From positions 4,388,575-4,452,574 of the forward strand of contig JAQFVV010012489.1 of the NCBI GenBank assembly GCA_028023455.1: a stretch of 64,000 bases of DNA, in the 5' to 3' direction. Origin of the DNA: Epiperipatus broadwayi. Lineage: Eukaryota; Onychophora; Udeonychophora; Euonychophora; Peripatidae. The first letter of the stretch is position 1. The number at the start of each line of letters is the position of its first letter. A model generated the notes under the pieces. It made no database searches, was not told where the DNA came from, and saw only the letters and a program-made list of their open reading frames with translations. Position numbers and translations under genes: made by a program. This document shows, piece by piece, positions 11,302 to 22,065 of the stretch.

Positions 11302-11410
11302 GTCAAGCGTTGTTAGCCGAGAGGTCATCGTAATCGCCTTGCAAGCAAGTAGTTGGTTGCAAACGGTTGTGGGTTCGCGTCCGGCCGATGCCATGACACA
11401 TGAAAAAAAA
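11302..11410 (+). mobile_element. tRNA-derived SINE, copy 3, with 14-bp target duplication
   Basis: Perfect pol III A box TAGCCGAGAGG at 11314-11324 and a near-consensus B box GGTTCGCGTCC at 11372-11382, then CCGATGC, TGACACA and an A-run. The 14-bp ATGTATATATGCAT precedes the element (11288-11301) and is repeated after the A-run (11411-11424), the signature of target-primed reverse transcription. The flawless duplication suggests a fairly recent insertion. Long subfamily. Confidence 0.92.
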
Positions 11411-11419
11411 ATGTATATA

Positions 11420-12985
11420 TGCATATTGATAGCAAGTAGTCTTTACGGCTAAACTTTTTAATATAACTTTTACTACGAAATATTTGTGTAGCTATACGTA
11501 TATATATATAGTTAATCTTTCCATATATATATATATGAAGATTTTCATGGACTTGACAACCGTGAACATTAAAAGTATAATGGAAATTTTTGTATGTTTA
11601 CCTAAATAAACTTCAGTTATAATATGGTCATGAAAAAAATGAATTAAAAAATATTGATTGCAAACTGAAATAATGGAATTTAGTATAGTATTTTTTATAT
11701 GTTTTTATATTAACTTGTCAAGTCTATGTATGTCCCTGACTGAATGTACACATTTTCTGTGTACGCCCTCATTTTTGTATTTTGCTCCAGCTTAAATATT
11801 CTTTTTAGTTTTAGCCATTTTTTTGTTTTTTAATGAAAAAAGTTTTATAAGATAAAAGATTCAGTAAATAAAATTTTCTTTTTATTTAGAAGTTTCAGCA
11901 ACCTGTCCATTTTCTCTTAATCATTTTTTCATGTCTTATTATTAAATCATAATTTTTGTCAGATTTTTTTCAGTTTATAACTAAAAAGTAAAAAGTAAAA
12001 TAAAATATATAAGAAAGTTTTTTTTTTAAAAAAAAAATAATGCTTTTATGTAAACCATACTAGCCAATTAAAATGTAGAAAAATAACAAAGTAATTTGGC
12101 TAATATGCACAAAAAAAAAAAATTGGTTAATTTGCCACTTGTGGAAAATATTAGAGATGTTAAAAACAACTGGAAATTGCAGGAATATTGTTGTTTTAAA
12201 GATGCATTTGAGGCTCAAAAAAATCATAAAAAGGAAAACATGATTTTTTTTTTTTTTTATATATAATTAAACAGTAAAAAGCCACTTGCTGTAAGCTTGA
12301 GAAATCAATGAACAGTAAATTGTATAGTGCTATAATATCAACATCTCCATTTTGCTTTTTGACTTTTTATGTCTTCATTGAGAATTAGAGTTAGTTCTGA
12401 TTTGAATCCTGGTCCTCACTGAAAAATGCAAAAACTGGATTCTAGTCTAGGGAAAAGTACATTATAACACAATACAATTTAATGTCTATTGTTATTCAAA
12501 CATACAATAGAGAGCCCCAGAGAAAAGTAAAAAAACTGTTATTAAAAAACTATCTTGTTTTTGGTACCATGTATTTAAAATCTTAATATTTGTTCATTGT
12601 AAATCTCATAAATAATTCTGCAGATTCAAAGTTATTTCTAACATTAGTCCACACTAAAGATTGCTACCTATTGCCATTTTACAGCAGGATTGTGTGTTAC
12701 ATTTTATTACCTATTTTGTGGTGATAGATATATAACAGCCTCTAATATTAAATATTTCAAACAGTAAAATTTATACATAAATAATATTATATTTGAAAAT
12801 ATACTATGCTTAATGAGTTTAAAAATAGCAAAATTTCTATATATCATTTTACTACATAGCAAGTGATATGTTTAAAATTGTATCTGCAATTTCAGAAGAA
12901 ACAAACTTACAATCTAATTAAATTATATTCTAATCACATTATTAATAATTAGATATTATTTTATATAGTGCTGTTTTTTTATGTA
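11420..12985. other. AT-rich spacer, no gene seen
   Basis: A/T tracts and no protein-like frame. A 12-13 bp inverted pair, TGGACTTGACAA at 11548-11559 and its near reverse complement at 11715-11727, could be the ends of a short 180-bp element, but there is no flanking duplication. A small hairpin GTACACA/TGTGTAC lies at 11746-11764. Confidence 0.5.
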
Positions 12986-12990
12986 ATGGT

Positions 12991-13326
12991 GATATTAGCG
13001 ATTAAGCCAATGCACATGCACTTTAAAAATAAATTATAAATGAATACTCAATTTTTCCAGACACAAGATATAGTATTTTAGAAAGAATGGAATGAATCCA
13101 CCCATTCTTTTGACCAAAACGTTTATGTATGGGCAAATTGTGTAACACCTTCATGCTCTTATTTCCACAGACTTAAGATTTGCCCATACATAAATGTTTG
13201 GGTCGAAAGAATGGGTGGATTCATTCCATTCTTTCTAAAATACTATATCTCGTGTCTGGAAAAATTGAATATTCATTTATAATTTATCTTTAAAGTGCAT
13301 GTGCATTGGCTTAATTGCTAATATTA
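12991..13326. mobile_element. 335-bp fold-back element (palindrome)
   Basis: The left arm 12991-13140 and right arm 13176-13326 are reverse complements with a few mismatches, separated by a 35-bp loop. The ends are GATATTAGCGATTAAGCC and its complement GGCTTAATTGCTAATATT. Internal landmarks are AATGCACATGCAC, GGATTCATTCC and CCCATACATAAA. The same sequence recurs as a roughly 325-bp unit at 44.9-46.0 kb and 59.15-59.6 kb, so this is one member of a dispersed non-coding family found alone as a fold-back or in arrays. Confidence 0.9.
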
Positions 13327-13333
13327 CTATTAT

Positions 13334-14465
13334 TAATAATTGTTTATTGGTATACATTAGACTAGAGATCTCATCACAATTTAAAATTTTCTGTAATTTT
13401 TAATGGTATTTTTAGTTGATTCAGTTGCTTATTTCAGTGTGAAGAATTTCCAAAAGTCACTGTCAGAGCAACAGTGGAAAAAAGAACATTCACTATCGTC
13501 TTGCCAAATAAAAATAGTGAGAATTTAAATGTATTTTTTACTCTTGTTTAAAAATCTAACTAAAAATATATAGTATCCATTTACCGATGAATAAAGGATG
13601 GTATGTTTGGTTTACTATGGGTCATTTATCTGCAAGAAATATTCTAATCATAATTAGAACCTGAAAAATATTTCAAACATGTTGAATTTGAACAAAAATC
13701 ATAAAGCATGGCAAACAAATGTGCCATTAAAGCCCAAGCCTTCCCCTATCTGATTAAATATGTAACATTGTCAATGATTCAACACAGATTATGGAATTCT
13801 TAATCAAAAGCCAAGCAGTTGAATTGTAATCAGTCAGAAAAACAGTTTGATTGAATCACTAATGGCATTTGAAAATTTTAAATATAAAAATTAATACACA
13901 TCTTTAAATCTTAATCAAACAATGAGAATATGGTGGATTTACTTATTTATTTATCATGAAGTCAAATAACAGGATGATCAAAATGTTATTGAACACTTAA
14001 CAATTCTATTAATTTAGAATTATTAGAACAAATCTTTAGATTTTGCTTAAGTATGTCATTTTTACTATTGGAATACAATATCGACACAGAGAGACACACA
14101 TACTATTAACTGACTATTCAAAAGAAATGTTTTAAAATGTTTGCTACATATAATAAAGCAAATTTAGTTTGGATGAAATAATTAGCATGTACTGATATGA
14201 TTTAATTTTTTTTTAAAAATGTAATTGATCTATAATGGTAAATCTTCGTTAAAAAATAAATAAAATAATTTAAAATTGATATTTACTTATTTGTCGATTC
14301 TCATTTGATGAGGGTGGAAAAATGTTTATAAGAATATTTATTATTTCTCAGTTGGCATATTAAATATATATACAAAGATACTTTTGGATGTTATTAGGAA
14401 GCACTGAATTTCTCAGTTGCTATAAGAATATAGGACAAAACGTGCAATAATGTGGAAAAACAGGA
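13334..14465. other. AT-rich spacer, no gene seen
   Basis: No recognisable coding segment, RNA or element end. The stretch near 13600-13810 is slightly less AT-rich but every frame is broken. Confidence 0.5.
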
Positions 14466-14472
14466 ATAAAAA

Positions 14473-14574
14473 TCGTTGGTGGTCGAGTCGTCGGCACAGC
14501 CGCCTTACAAGCAGTTGTCCCGGGTTTGCGGGTTCGTTTCCCGGCCGATGCTTTGACACATTAAAAAAAAAAAT
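14473..14574 (+). mobile_element. tRNA-derived SINE, copy 4 (short subfamily)
   Basis: A-box-like TGGTCGAGTCG at 14480-14490, B box GGTTCGTTTCC at 14531-14541, a T-arm CGGG/CCCG, 3' CCGATGC, TGACACA and an A-run ending near 14572. No long extra insertion. A box to B box is 51 bp start to start, against 58 bp in copy 3, which separates the two subfamilies. Confidence 0.88.
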
Positions 14575-14579
14575 CATGC

Positions 14580-17230
14580 TACAAAATATATGTAGGAAAC
14601 TAATTCACTATTGTTTGTGAATTTAACTTTTTTTTTTTTTTTTGAAAAAAAAACTGTAAAAATTTATTATGTAAAAATAAATAAATATGACAATTACGCA
14701 TTACTACAATTATTACTACAAAGATTCTATAAGTTGATCCTACTTTATGTTTAATTACAAATATTTGTAATTAACAACCCAGAATATATATATATATATT
14801 CATTTCCTGCCAACTAATACCTTTTTTTTTTCTTTAATTATATAAAAAAAAGATAAATGCAAGAATACTATTTTTATTAGAAGACAATATATTTAAGTCA
14901 ATGTATTCATGTTTAGAAACTTAATCTTATATATATATTTCATGTATTAAGTCCTACAATTCATTTTACAGGTGCCAATTTCCGGCACTTATAACTTTGG
15001 CATAAGATCTTTAGACAAATACATTAATGATTAATACAAATCATTTATTAGGCTACAGATTATTTAATTATTTTTGGCCCAGATACAAACTTTGAACTTA
15101 ATTAAAAATCAATGTACTTGTTCTTAGTAAATACAATCACTTGTTATTAATTTAAGTATACCTTTTTTTTTTCTCCGAATAGTAATATCTTAGAATATTT
15201 ACATATATGTATATAAGATCTGAAAGAATTAAAAAATTGTTAGGGCTATCTAAAATATAAATAACCAATGTAAACATATTTGATATTCAATAAATTATTA
15301 CTCAATGTGACTCAATGCATGAGTGTGCTGGTAGAATTAGTAGATAAAGATTCTTAGATTGAAGATCAAACTATTTCTAATGTTGAAACATCACGTGACT
15401 TTCCTTAAATTAGTTTTTAATACTGCTATTTCTCTTAATCTAATGTTTTTAAAAAAAGGGTTAGATGTTATAATCAGAAGAGAAATTAATTCGGTTTATT
15501 CTGAAAAGCAGATAATTAAGTTCATTGGACAATCTCTTGCTCATAAATATCAGGTGCTGTTTGAATGCTAAAGTTAAAAAATCGCATCTACTTCCTAACA
15601 ATAAACCAAACAAAGATTGTTCCATTCTCTTTTATTTATTTTTTCTGATGGATTAAGAATCACTATGGAAATCTTTTATTCTTTTAAGAAAATAATTTTA
15701 TTAATTAGTTTAATACTGAGTGAACTACAGACTTTTTAATACTTTAACACTTATAATAAATGTTTTGCTTTTCTAATCATTTAATTTTTTACCTTATTAG
15801 TTGTTTCATACACCTTGTTACGTTTTGAACTCTGAATATATATCACGACAATTTACCATTTTAGAGCCATTCTTCTAAAATTATTTTGATTTATTTATTA
15901 AAATAGGATTGTAATTATAAAATTTATTTAACGCGCATGTGCGGTTGAAAATGCGAAGGTATGGACCTCTACAGGTCCTAACCACAAGCTTATGCATTGG
16001 AAGAAAAGAGGATTGGTAAATTATAAATATACATGAATATTATTGGCATTTTTTGTCCTTCATATACTACAACTTTTATTTGTATTTATAGCAATGATAC
16101 AATAGTATAAATTACATTAGGAAAAAATTGACACTGCAATCTGAGTATCATTGAATAATGTAAAAATTTTATTATGTCATAAAAGATATGTTTATCATCT
16201 AATACATTAAGGTGGAATGTATTTTTGATATTTTTTATATAATGAATCATTTTGACATTTCAAGCACATAGTTGCAAAAAATCGATCTACTTCATTGAAT
16301 TTTAAGAAACATTTTAATTAACCAGATGTTTTTAATAGAGTGAATCACACCTAGAATTTTAATTACCATTCAGCATTGTTTAATGTTTATTGATGTGCAA
16401 TATACAAATTTATTTTATTAATGCCATAATCAGGTATTTATACATTACTTTTCAATAAATACATAAATAAATAGTAGAAAATTATTCCAAATAATAGTAA
16501 CATTTAGTGCAAGCGATGCCAGATATTGTGCAACATGATTCTTATCCAGTGCCTTCTTATTCAATATCACGAAACTAGTTACTTGGGATTTGATATGAGT
16601 TTAAGCATCAGAAGTGACAGTGTTGAGCCATTATTCATATACCTTGAGCTCTAGGATCTGCTAATCCATCACTGTAATAAATTATGCAGGGCTTTCTTTA
16701 CTATATTTCAATTAACCATAGATATGCATTTTAATCATAATAAAGTTCAAATACATAATATTTTTATACAGATATGTAAAATCAACCTGTGATTTACTAA
16801 CCAATAAAAACAAAGTAACATGTATGAAATTTTAAGAATTATGTGGACTTAAGATTTATTGATTAATGCATTTGCATCTATGACAGTTTTTTTAAACATA
16901 TGTTTGAAATGTAAAACTGAGTATTAGTGATAAGAGAAAATTCTGAAGCATGAGTAAAAGATCTAATGATTAGCACCTAATATTACTTTCTGCTATTACA
17001 ACTTATTAAAATAAAATACCTTTAATAAATTATCATAATTTTTTTATAAAAAAAATATCAGCTGCTGCCTTCAGATCATTTATTTCCTTCATAAGTTATC
17101 CTTATCTAAATATAATTAATATTTTTTTATATTTTCGTATCACTTTATGTATTACCAAGAAAATGACTTGATCAGGTTTAAATACTTATTTTATTTTGTA
17201 GCTACATGTAGCAAACAGATCCAGGATTCA
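14580..17230. other. AT-rich spacer with one GC-richer pocket
   Basis: Mostly A/T tracts. The pocket at about 15930-15990 contains GCGCATGTGCGG and a perfect hairpin GGACCT-CTAC-AGGTCC at 15963-15978. It does not fold as a tRNA and no gene was recognised. The 70-codon plus-strand frame at 15359-15571 starts with TTG, has no known motif, and is probably chance. Confidence 0.5.
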
Positions 17231-17267
17231 TTATGATATTTTCACTACTATATTAATGTAACCAATA

Positions 17268-17317
<50 letters not shown>
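17268..17317. repeat. Compound (TA)n-(TG)n microsatellite
   Basis: (AT)n at about 17268-17286 runs directly into (TG)n to 17317. The reading frame over it encodes a Thr-His and Ile-Tyr dipeptide run and is not a gene. Confidence 0.95.
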
Positions 17318-17319
<2 letters not shown>

Positions 17320-17320
<1 letters not shown>

Positions 17321-17500
17321 TAGTTTATTCAATATACAGAATGTTTTGAGGAATTTGAACATAGGATTTTTTAGTCTATGTTCATCCCCCATTCTATCAT
17401 AAACAACTGACACACATGATCACATACATGTAAAAAAGATAAGTGATACCCAATATATGTAATTTTTACAGAACCAACATTCATCAGTTATATTAGGTCA
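17320..17500. mobile_element. Diverged copy of a dispersed repeat family
   Basis: The segment around 17425-17495 (AAAAAGATAAGTGATACCCA, then GAACCAACATTCATCAG) resembles 29.42-29.47 kb (AAAAAGATAAACAATCTCCA, then GAACCAGCACTCATCAA) in the same orientation, and 20.9-20.97 kb in reverse. It is a non-coding family of unknown class, possibly a decayed SINE or MITE. Confidence 0.5.
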
Positions 17501-17528
17501 TAATGTGATATACATTTATCATATAGAT

Positions 17529-17999
17529 CAGGGGTGGTCAACTTTTGTGTTCATAAGATCTACTTTTTATTTTAAAAATGTATTGCAATCGACTTGTTGT
17601 CATAGGTGTAGTCTAAGTGGAGGGAGGTATGAAATACATACTATTTTTATATATCTACTTAGTAAAAAAAAAACAATTATTTAATGGGCCAAAAAAACTC
17701 ATGTCCAGGGGATTTAAGCAACATGAGTAATTATTAACAATATTTATTAATTCAAATTAGCTACATTAAGTCAAGATTAAAAATATTATTTTCAATGATG
17801 ATATGACTTAGTGGACTTCACCTATCTAGATTTGAAAAAAAATTTTAAACAAAAACAAAAATAACAAAAAAACTTGAAAATTTTGACCAAATTTGTTTCA
17901 TTTGTTACTTAACAGATTTTTTCAGATTGGCCTCATGATTGACCAAAAATGGCTTTGCGATCGACTGGTAGATCACAATCAACTTGTTGGACACCCCTG
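17529..17999. mobile_element. 471-bp non-autonomous hAT element
   Basis: The element begins CAGGGGTGGTCAAC and ends with the complement of CAGGGGTGTCCAAC, the classical hAT terminal inverted repeat. It is flanked by near-identical 8-bp duplications, ATATAGAT (17521-17528) and CTATAGAT (18000-18007), the length hAT transposases make. Internal sequence GCGATCGACTGGTAGATCAC near the right end is typical of such elements. No transposase is encoded, so it depends on one supplied elsewhere. The DUF4371-type relic at 39-44 kb belongs to the broad hAT-like group, but a direct link is inference. Confidence 0.88.
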
Positions 18000-18133
18000 C
18001 TATAGATAATGTAAAATATTTGCAATTATTACAATTAAATCTACAATTGTCAAATTTCTTGCCTTACACATGTGACACCATTTTTATTTTACATAAATAC
18101 AAATCTATTATTATAAAGTGGTGAAAAATCTTG

Positions 18134-18398
18134 AAATTGTTAAATCAGAAGTCAAACTCCGATAATGCGCTATTACTTTAAATATTATAAATCTCCGTGC
18201 ACTCACACATCACTAAGAGATTTAAAAAACTTAATTGAATCACTTAAGTTTAGAATGCATTTCTATAAATACACCAACTTTCACTGACCATGATTCACTT
18301 AAGTTTTTTAAACTCTTACTGACATGTGAATGTTCAGAGATTTATAATAATTAAAGTAATAGCGCATTATCGGAATTCAACTTCCGATCTAACAATTT
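18134..18398. mobile_element. 265-bp fold-back element
   Basis: The terminal arms 18134-18197 and 18337-18398 are reverse complements. They start AAATTGTTAAATC / end CTAACAATTT and share TAATGCGCTATTACTTTAA and its complement. Complementarity continues inward in diverged form (ACTTAA, AAGTTTTTTAAACTC segments) to a loop near 18250-18285, so the whole unit can fold. No open frame. It is unrelated in sequence to the 13-kb palindrome. Confidence 0.85.
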
Positions 18399-18399
18399 A

Positions 18400-20130
18400 C
18401 ATAAATACATTAATGACTATTACTCATCATATATTAGACTTTTATATTTCAAGCAGATATTGTGAAATTCAGGTTTTTAATTATAAATAATAATATTTTC
18501 ACTACAACTAATATGGTAACATATGCAATTAATATATCTGTGTATATATACAAATAAACACATCACACACATACATGATTCTTTCACATGGAAATTATAT
18601 TCAGTCTATTTTATTTGTTTTGTTCATTGTTGTAATGTTTTATATATATACTATCTATCAAACAAATTATATTATAAATTTTGAACTTATAAATGTCAGT
18701 AACTTACAATAATACAAAGTGCATTTATTGGGTTTATTTTTATATTGACTTGTAAATTTTTAACAAATGAACATTAAAGAGTGACTTATTTGCTTCAACA
18801 ATATAATCATCAGATCTAATATTCTCAATATTACACAAGATCATATTAAAATAGCTACTTATCTACATATATGATCACTAGATGGAGCATACCAATAGCT
18901 CTAATCAAGCTTTATTTTATAAGTGCTGAAACAGAAAGAATTCAAAATCTCTATCGGAAAGTCCCTAACTCCAGACCAATTGATTTCAAGCTTATGGCTC
19001 ACCTCAGTGGAGCATTGGGACTCCAGACTGTCCTGCCATCTCCAAAATCATTATATTGAACCTTCAAAAAATTTGAAAATATTTAAATAGCTAATAATTG
19101 CTAAATAGATATTTACATATTACTAAATTGGAATTAGACCAAGGGGAGAAAACTTTAAATGTCATAATAATTTCTCAGTTACATATTTAATAAAAATATT
19201 ATTTTATAAAATTATTTTGTTATGGATGAATGTCTTCCCACTGTTAAGAGATACTTAAAGTGTTTTATCTTTATAAGGTATAGAAAGGTTCATTAATTAT
19301 AACATTCCTCTCATAATTTTTATCATAAGCAGGTCATTACTATTTTTATTAAAAAATACATTTAACAGCTACATTTCAAGTTTATTTTTATACAACTTCT
19401 ATTCACAAAGTTATTTTATATCATTTTCTTTTCCAAATTAGTACTGCAAACAGTTAAGAATTTCATATATATTTTTTAACTCGAAAATAATGATGTTTTG
19501 TGTTTAATTTGTCAGTCAGATCGAAAAAAAAAAGATAAACAAAAATAAATAAAATTGTTTTTCATTCAAAAAACAGCATGCAAAAATTTTAATAACTTTT
19601 TTATTTACTTCAGATTCTATTTATGTAGATTTTTTTCTGATCCTAATAGAAACAACTTCATAAACTGTAGTTCGAGACATGCAGAGTGATATAAACATTT
19701 GGATATTTTAATATACATTTAAAATAGTAATAAGTAAATAAGTGTAAATGTAGACCGTTTTCTAACTTGTTATTTTATAAAGAATTTACTATATATATAT
19801 ATATATGGACATCAAAGTATAAAATTGACTTTATACAATTTTGTAACCGCAGGAATCATAGCCCAAATTGTGCTATGACTTTTTTATAACATTTTAAAAA
19901 ATTTCATGAGATCAGAAATTGTTTAGCTATTCAATAACGATTTGCTATACTAGGAATTATTTTAAATACAAAGAACGATATAGTTTGTAAATTGGATTTT
20001 TAATAATCTATACTTATTTCAAAAAATAAAATTAAGCTCTTTATTTTTTCTAATATTTTTTTTTCTCAGAATAAAAAACAAAATCAATATATAAATCTTT
20101 ATATTTTATATTACAACTCTTCTATAGAGA
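18400..20130. other. AT-rich spacer, no gene seen
   Basis: Short TA runs (for example 19790-19806) and A/T tracts. The 62-codon plus-strand frame at 18871-19059 has more varied composition (Arg, Pro, Ser, Leu) but no recognised domain and no neighbouring coding sequence. It could be a decayed exon or repeat piece; I do not call it a gene. Confidence 0.45.
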
Positions 20131-22065
20131 ACTTTAAATTTCAACCAACCAAAAGAACAAGCTGGATATAAAAGTGATTTTAGTATAGTAAATCATATCC
20201 AGATATTGAGAGAATTTATAGAAAAAAACAACAACTATGAGTTGTCATTATGCTTTGGATTTATAGATTATAAAAAGGCATTTGATTCTATAAGCATTCT
20301 TCAGTGATTAAAGGATTGGATCATCAAGGTATAGACCAAAGATATTATATAGGGTATATGAGCACAGACTTTCACATGACCTACCACTCTCCACACTATC
20401 TCATAACACTGATACACTTGAACATATATATGTTGAAAAGATAAATAATCACCAATATAAACCAGCAATCATCAGCTGGTACAGATTACCATCTCTACAC
20501 ATATATGCTATAAGTGCTTAGATAGTGTGGAGAGTAGTGGGTCATGTGAAAGTCTGTGTTCATATACCCTATATATTACATATATACACAGGTATATAAT
20601 AAGCCTGTATGTTTCATTTATTACATAGTAGAGATATCTGCCCATCCCTTGTATATGTATTAAATGGATTATGTCCTGCCCATGAGGGGTCAGATTGATC
20701 TTAGGTCAACATGGGTGTGACAAGAATCTTGGCCTCAGGGTGGCCTTTGAGCATTTCATCATCAGATTTTCAATTGGATGGATGGTTGAAAAGTTGGAGT
20801 GTGGAGTAGGTTGAAGCATGTCCATTAAAGTATGAGGTTTGGCTATCTTAATATATATCTGAGCACTTATAGCATATATGTGTAGAGATGGTAATCTGGA
20901 CCAACTGATGATGGCTGGTTTAGCATGAAATATGTATATTGGTGATTATTTATCTTTTCAACATATATGTGTTCAAGTGTATCAGTGTTATGAGATAGTG
21001 TGGAGAGTGGTGGGCCATGTGAAAGTCTGTGCTCATATAACCTATATATTACATATATAGACACAGGTATATAATAAGCCTTTGTGTTTCAGACCAAGGA
21101 TATTGTAATATTCTGAAAAATATTTATAAAAATGCAACAGCAACAATTATATTACATAATGATACTAGAAAGGTTAGCACTGGGAAAGATGTAAGGCAGG
21201 ATGACTATATATATCCAAAACATTTTAGAGCAGTGTTTCAAAAAGTATTTTGTGGATTAACATGGAAAGTTAAAGAAATAAAAGTAAGTATATATTATTT
21301 AAGTTGTTTCGATTTTGCAGATGATGTAGTTGTTTTTGCACATAATGCTTAAGACCTTCAGAAAATGTTGCAAGAGTTTATTAGATGAAAGTAAAAAAGT
21401 AGGACAAAAGATAAATGTTAAGAAGACTAAAGTAATGTGCAATGGATTTTTTCAAAAGATGAAAATAAAGATTCATAATGATGAGTTAGAAGAAGTTAAT
21501 AACTATAAATACCTTTGTCAGATTATTATTACAAATGGAATCATAACGAATAAAATTAATCATAAAATTAGACTTGATTGGAATGCTTTTGAAGGAAATA
21601 ACTTAATATTAAAACAAAATATGCCTATGAGTTTGAAAAATGTTTTTAATGTGTTTTCCCAGTTCTTACTTATGGATCTGAGACTTGGATACTTAAAAGA
21701 AAAGCAATACAGAGACTTCAGACCATCCAAAAATATGGAGAAATGCATGTTAGGAGTGACAAGAAGAGACTGAAAACAAAATACATTGGTAAAAGAAAAA
21801 ACAATTGTTACAGACAACATTGAAAGAATTAAGAGACTGAAGTGGAGTAGGTCTGAATATAGTAGACAAACAGTTAAAATCTTAAACTGGATTCCAAGAG
21901 ATTGTATAAGAACTCAGAAAGAAACCACATGTGAGATAGATAAATGAAATAAGGAAGTGTAGGAAAGTGATGTTAAGAAAAAAGGCTAGGGATCAGAGAA
22001 GATCGATTAAACTTGAAGACACCTTCATCCTACAGTGGATTGATGATTTTATAAGGCAATAAAAT
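20130..22065 (+). pseudogene. 5'-truncated, interrupted LINE reverse transcriptase
   Basis: Remains of a non-LTR retrotransposon ORF of the common invertebrate endonuclease/reverse-transcriptase type, probably the RTE group. At 20137-20307 the frame holds the conserved KEQAGYKSDFS and FIDYKKAFDS peptides of reverse transcriptase motifs. After the 744-bp insertion it resumes with IYKNATA, then a QDD version of the usual RQGD motif, then the catalytic FADD box at 21314-21325. The C-terminal part follows in another frame (ESKKVGQKINVKKTKVM near 21390, MLGVTRRD at 21746-21772) and ends in a tail resembling the 2.1-kb relic. The endonuclease domain is absent at the 5' end, which is usual for truncated insertions. 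Stops and at least two frameshifts make it non-functional. It is the best-preserved autonomous-type element in the window and a candidate relative of the machinery that moved the SINEs. Confidence 0.9.
20347..21090. mobile_element. 744-bp fold-back insertion inside the LINE
   Basis: It is flanked by near-identical 14-bp copies AGACCAARGATATT (20333-20346 and 21091-21104), and the LINE coding sequence continues correctly across them, which defines both ends. Inside, 20350-20519 is the reverse complement of about 20867-21052. The segment 20520-20620 repeats 20995-21090 directly, so the element carries nested inverted and direct copies (landmark GATAGTGTGGAGAG). The middle (20620-20860) is unrelated to the arms, but its GGATGGTTGAAAAGTTGGAG stretch recurs near 29.55 kb in reverse. 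No transposase frame. Class uncertain. Confidence 0.85.

Noticed and set aside
14473-14574. Functional tRNA gene
   Set aside because: A and B boxes and arms are present, but the variable region is abnormal, an A-run and TGACACA replace a terminator, and sibling copies carry target duplications: it is a SINE.
14971-15000. Transposon end at CAGGTGCCAATTTCCGGCAC
   Set aside because: It forms only a 5-bp hairpin and no matching second end or target duplication was found nearby.
20867-21064. 65-codon minus-strand frame
   Set aside because: It lies wholly inside the fold-back insertion arm, which is repeated several times and has no conserved coding across copies.
21560-21820. 86-codon minus-strand frame
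   Set aside because: It is the antisense shadow of the LINE C-terminal coding sequence.
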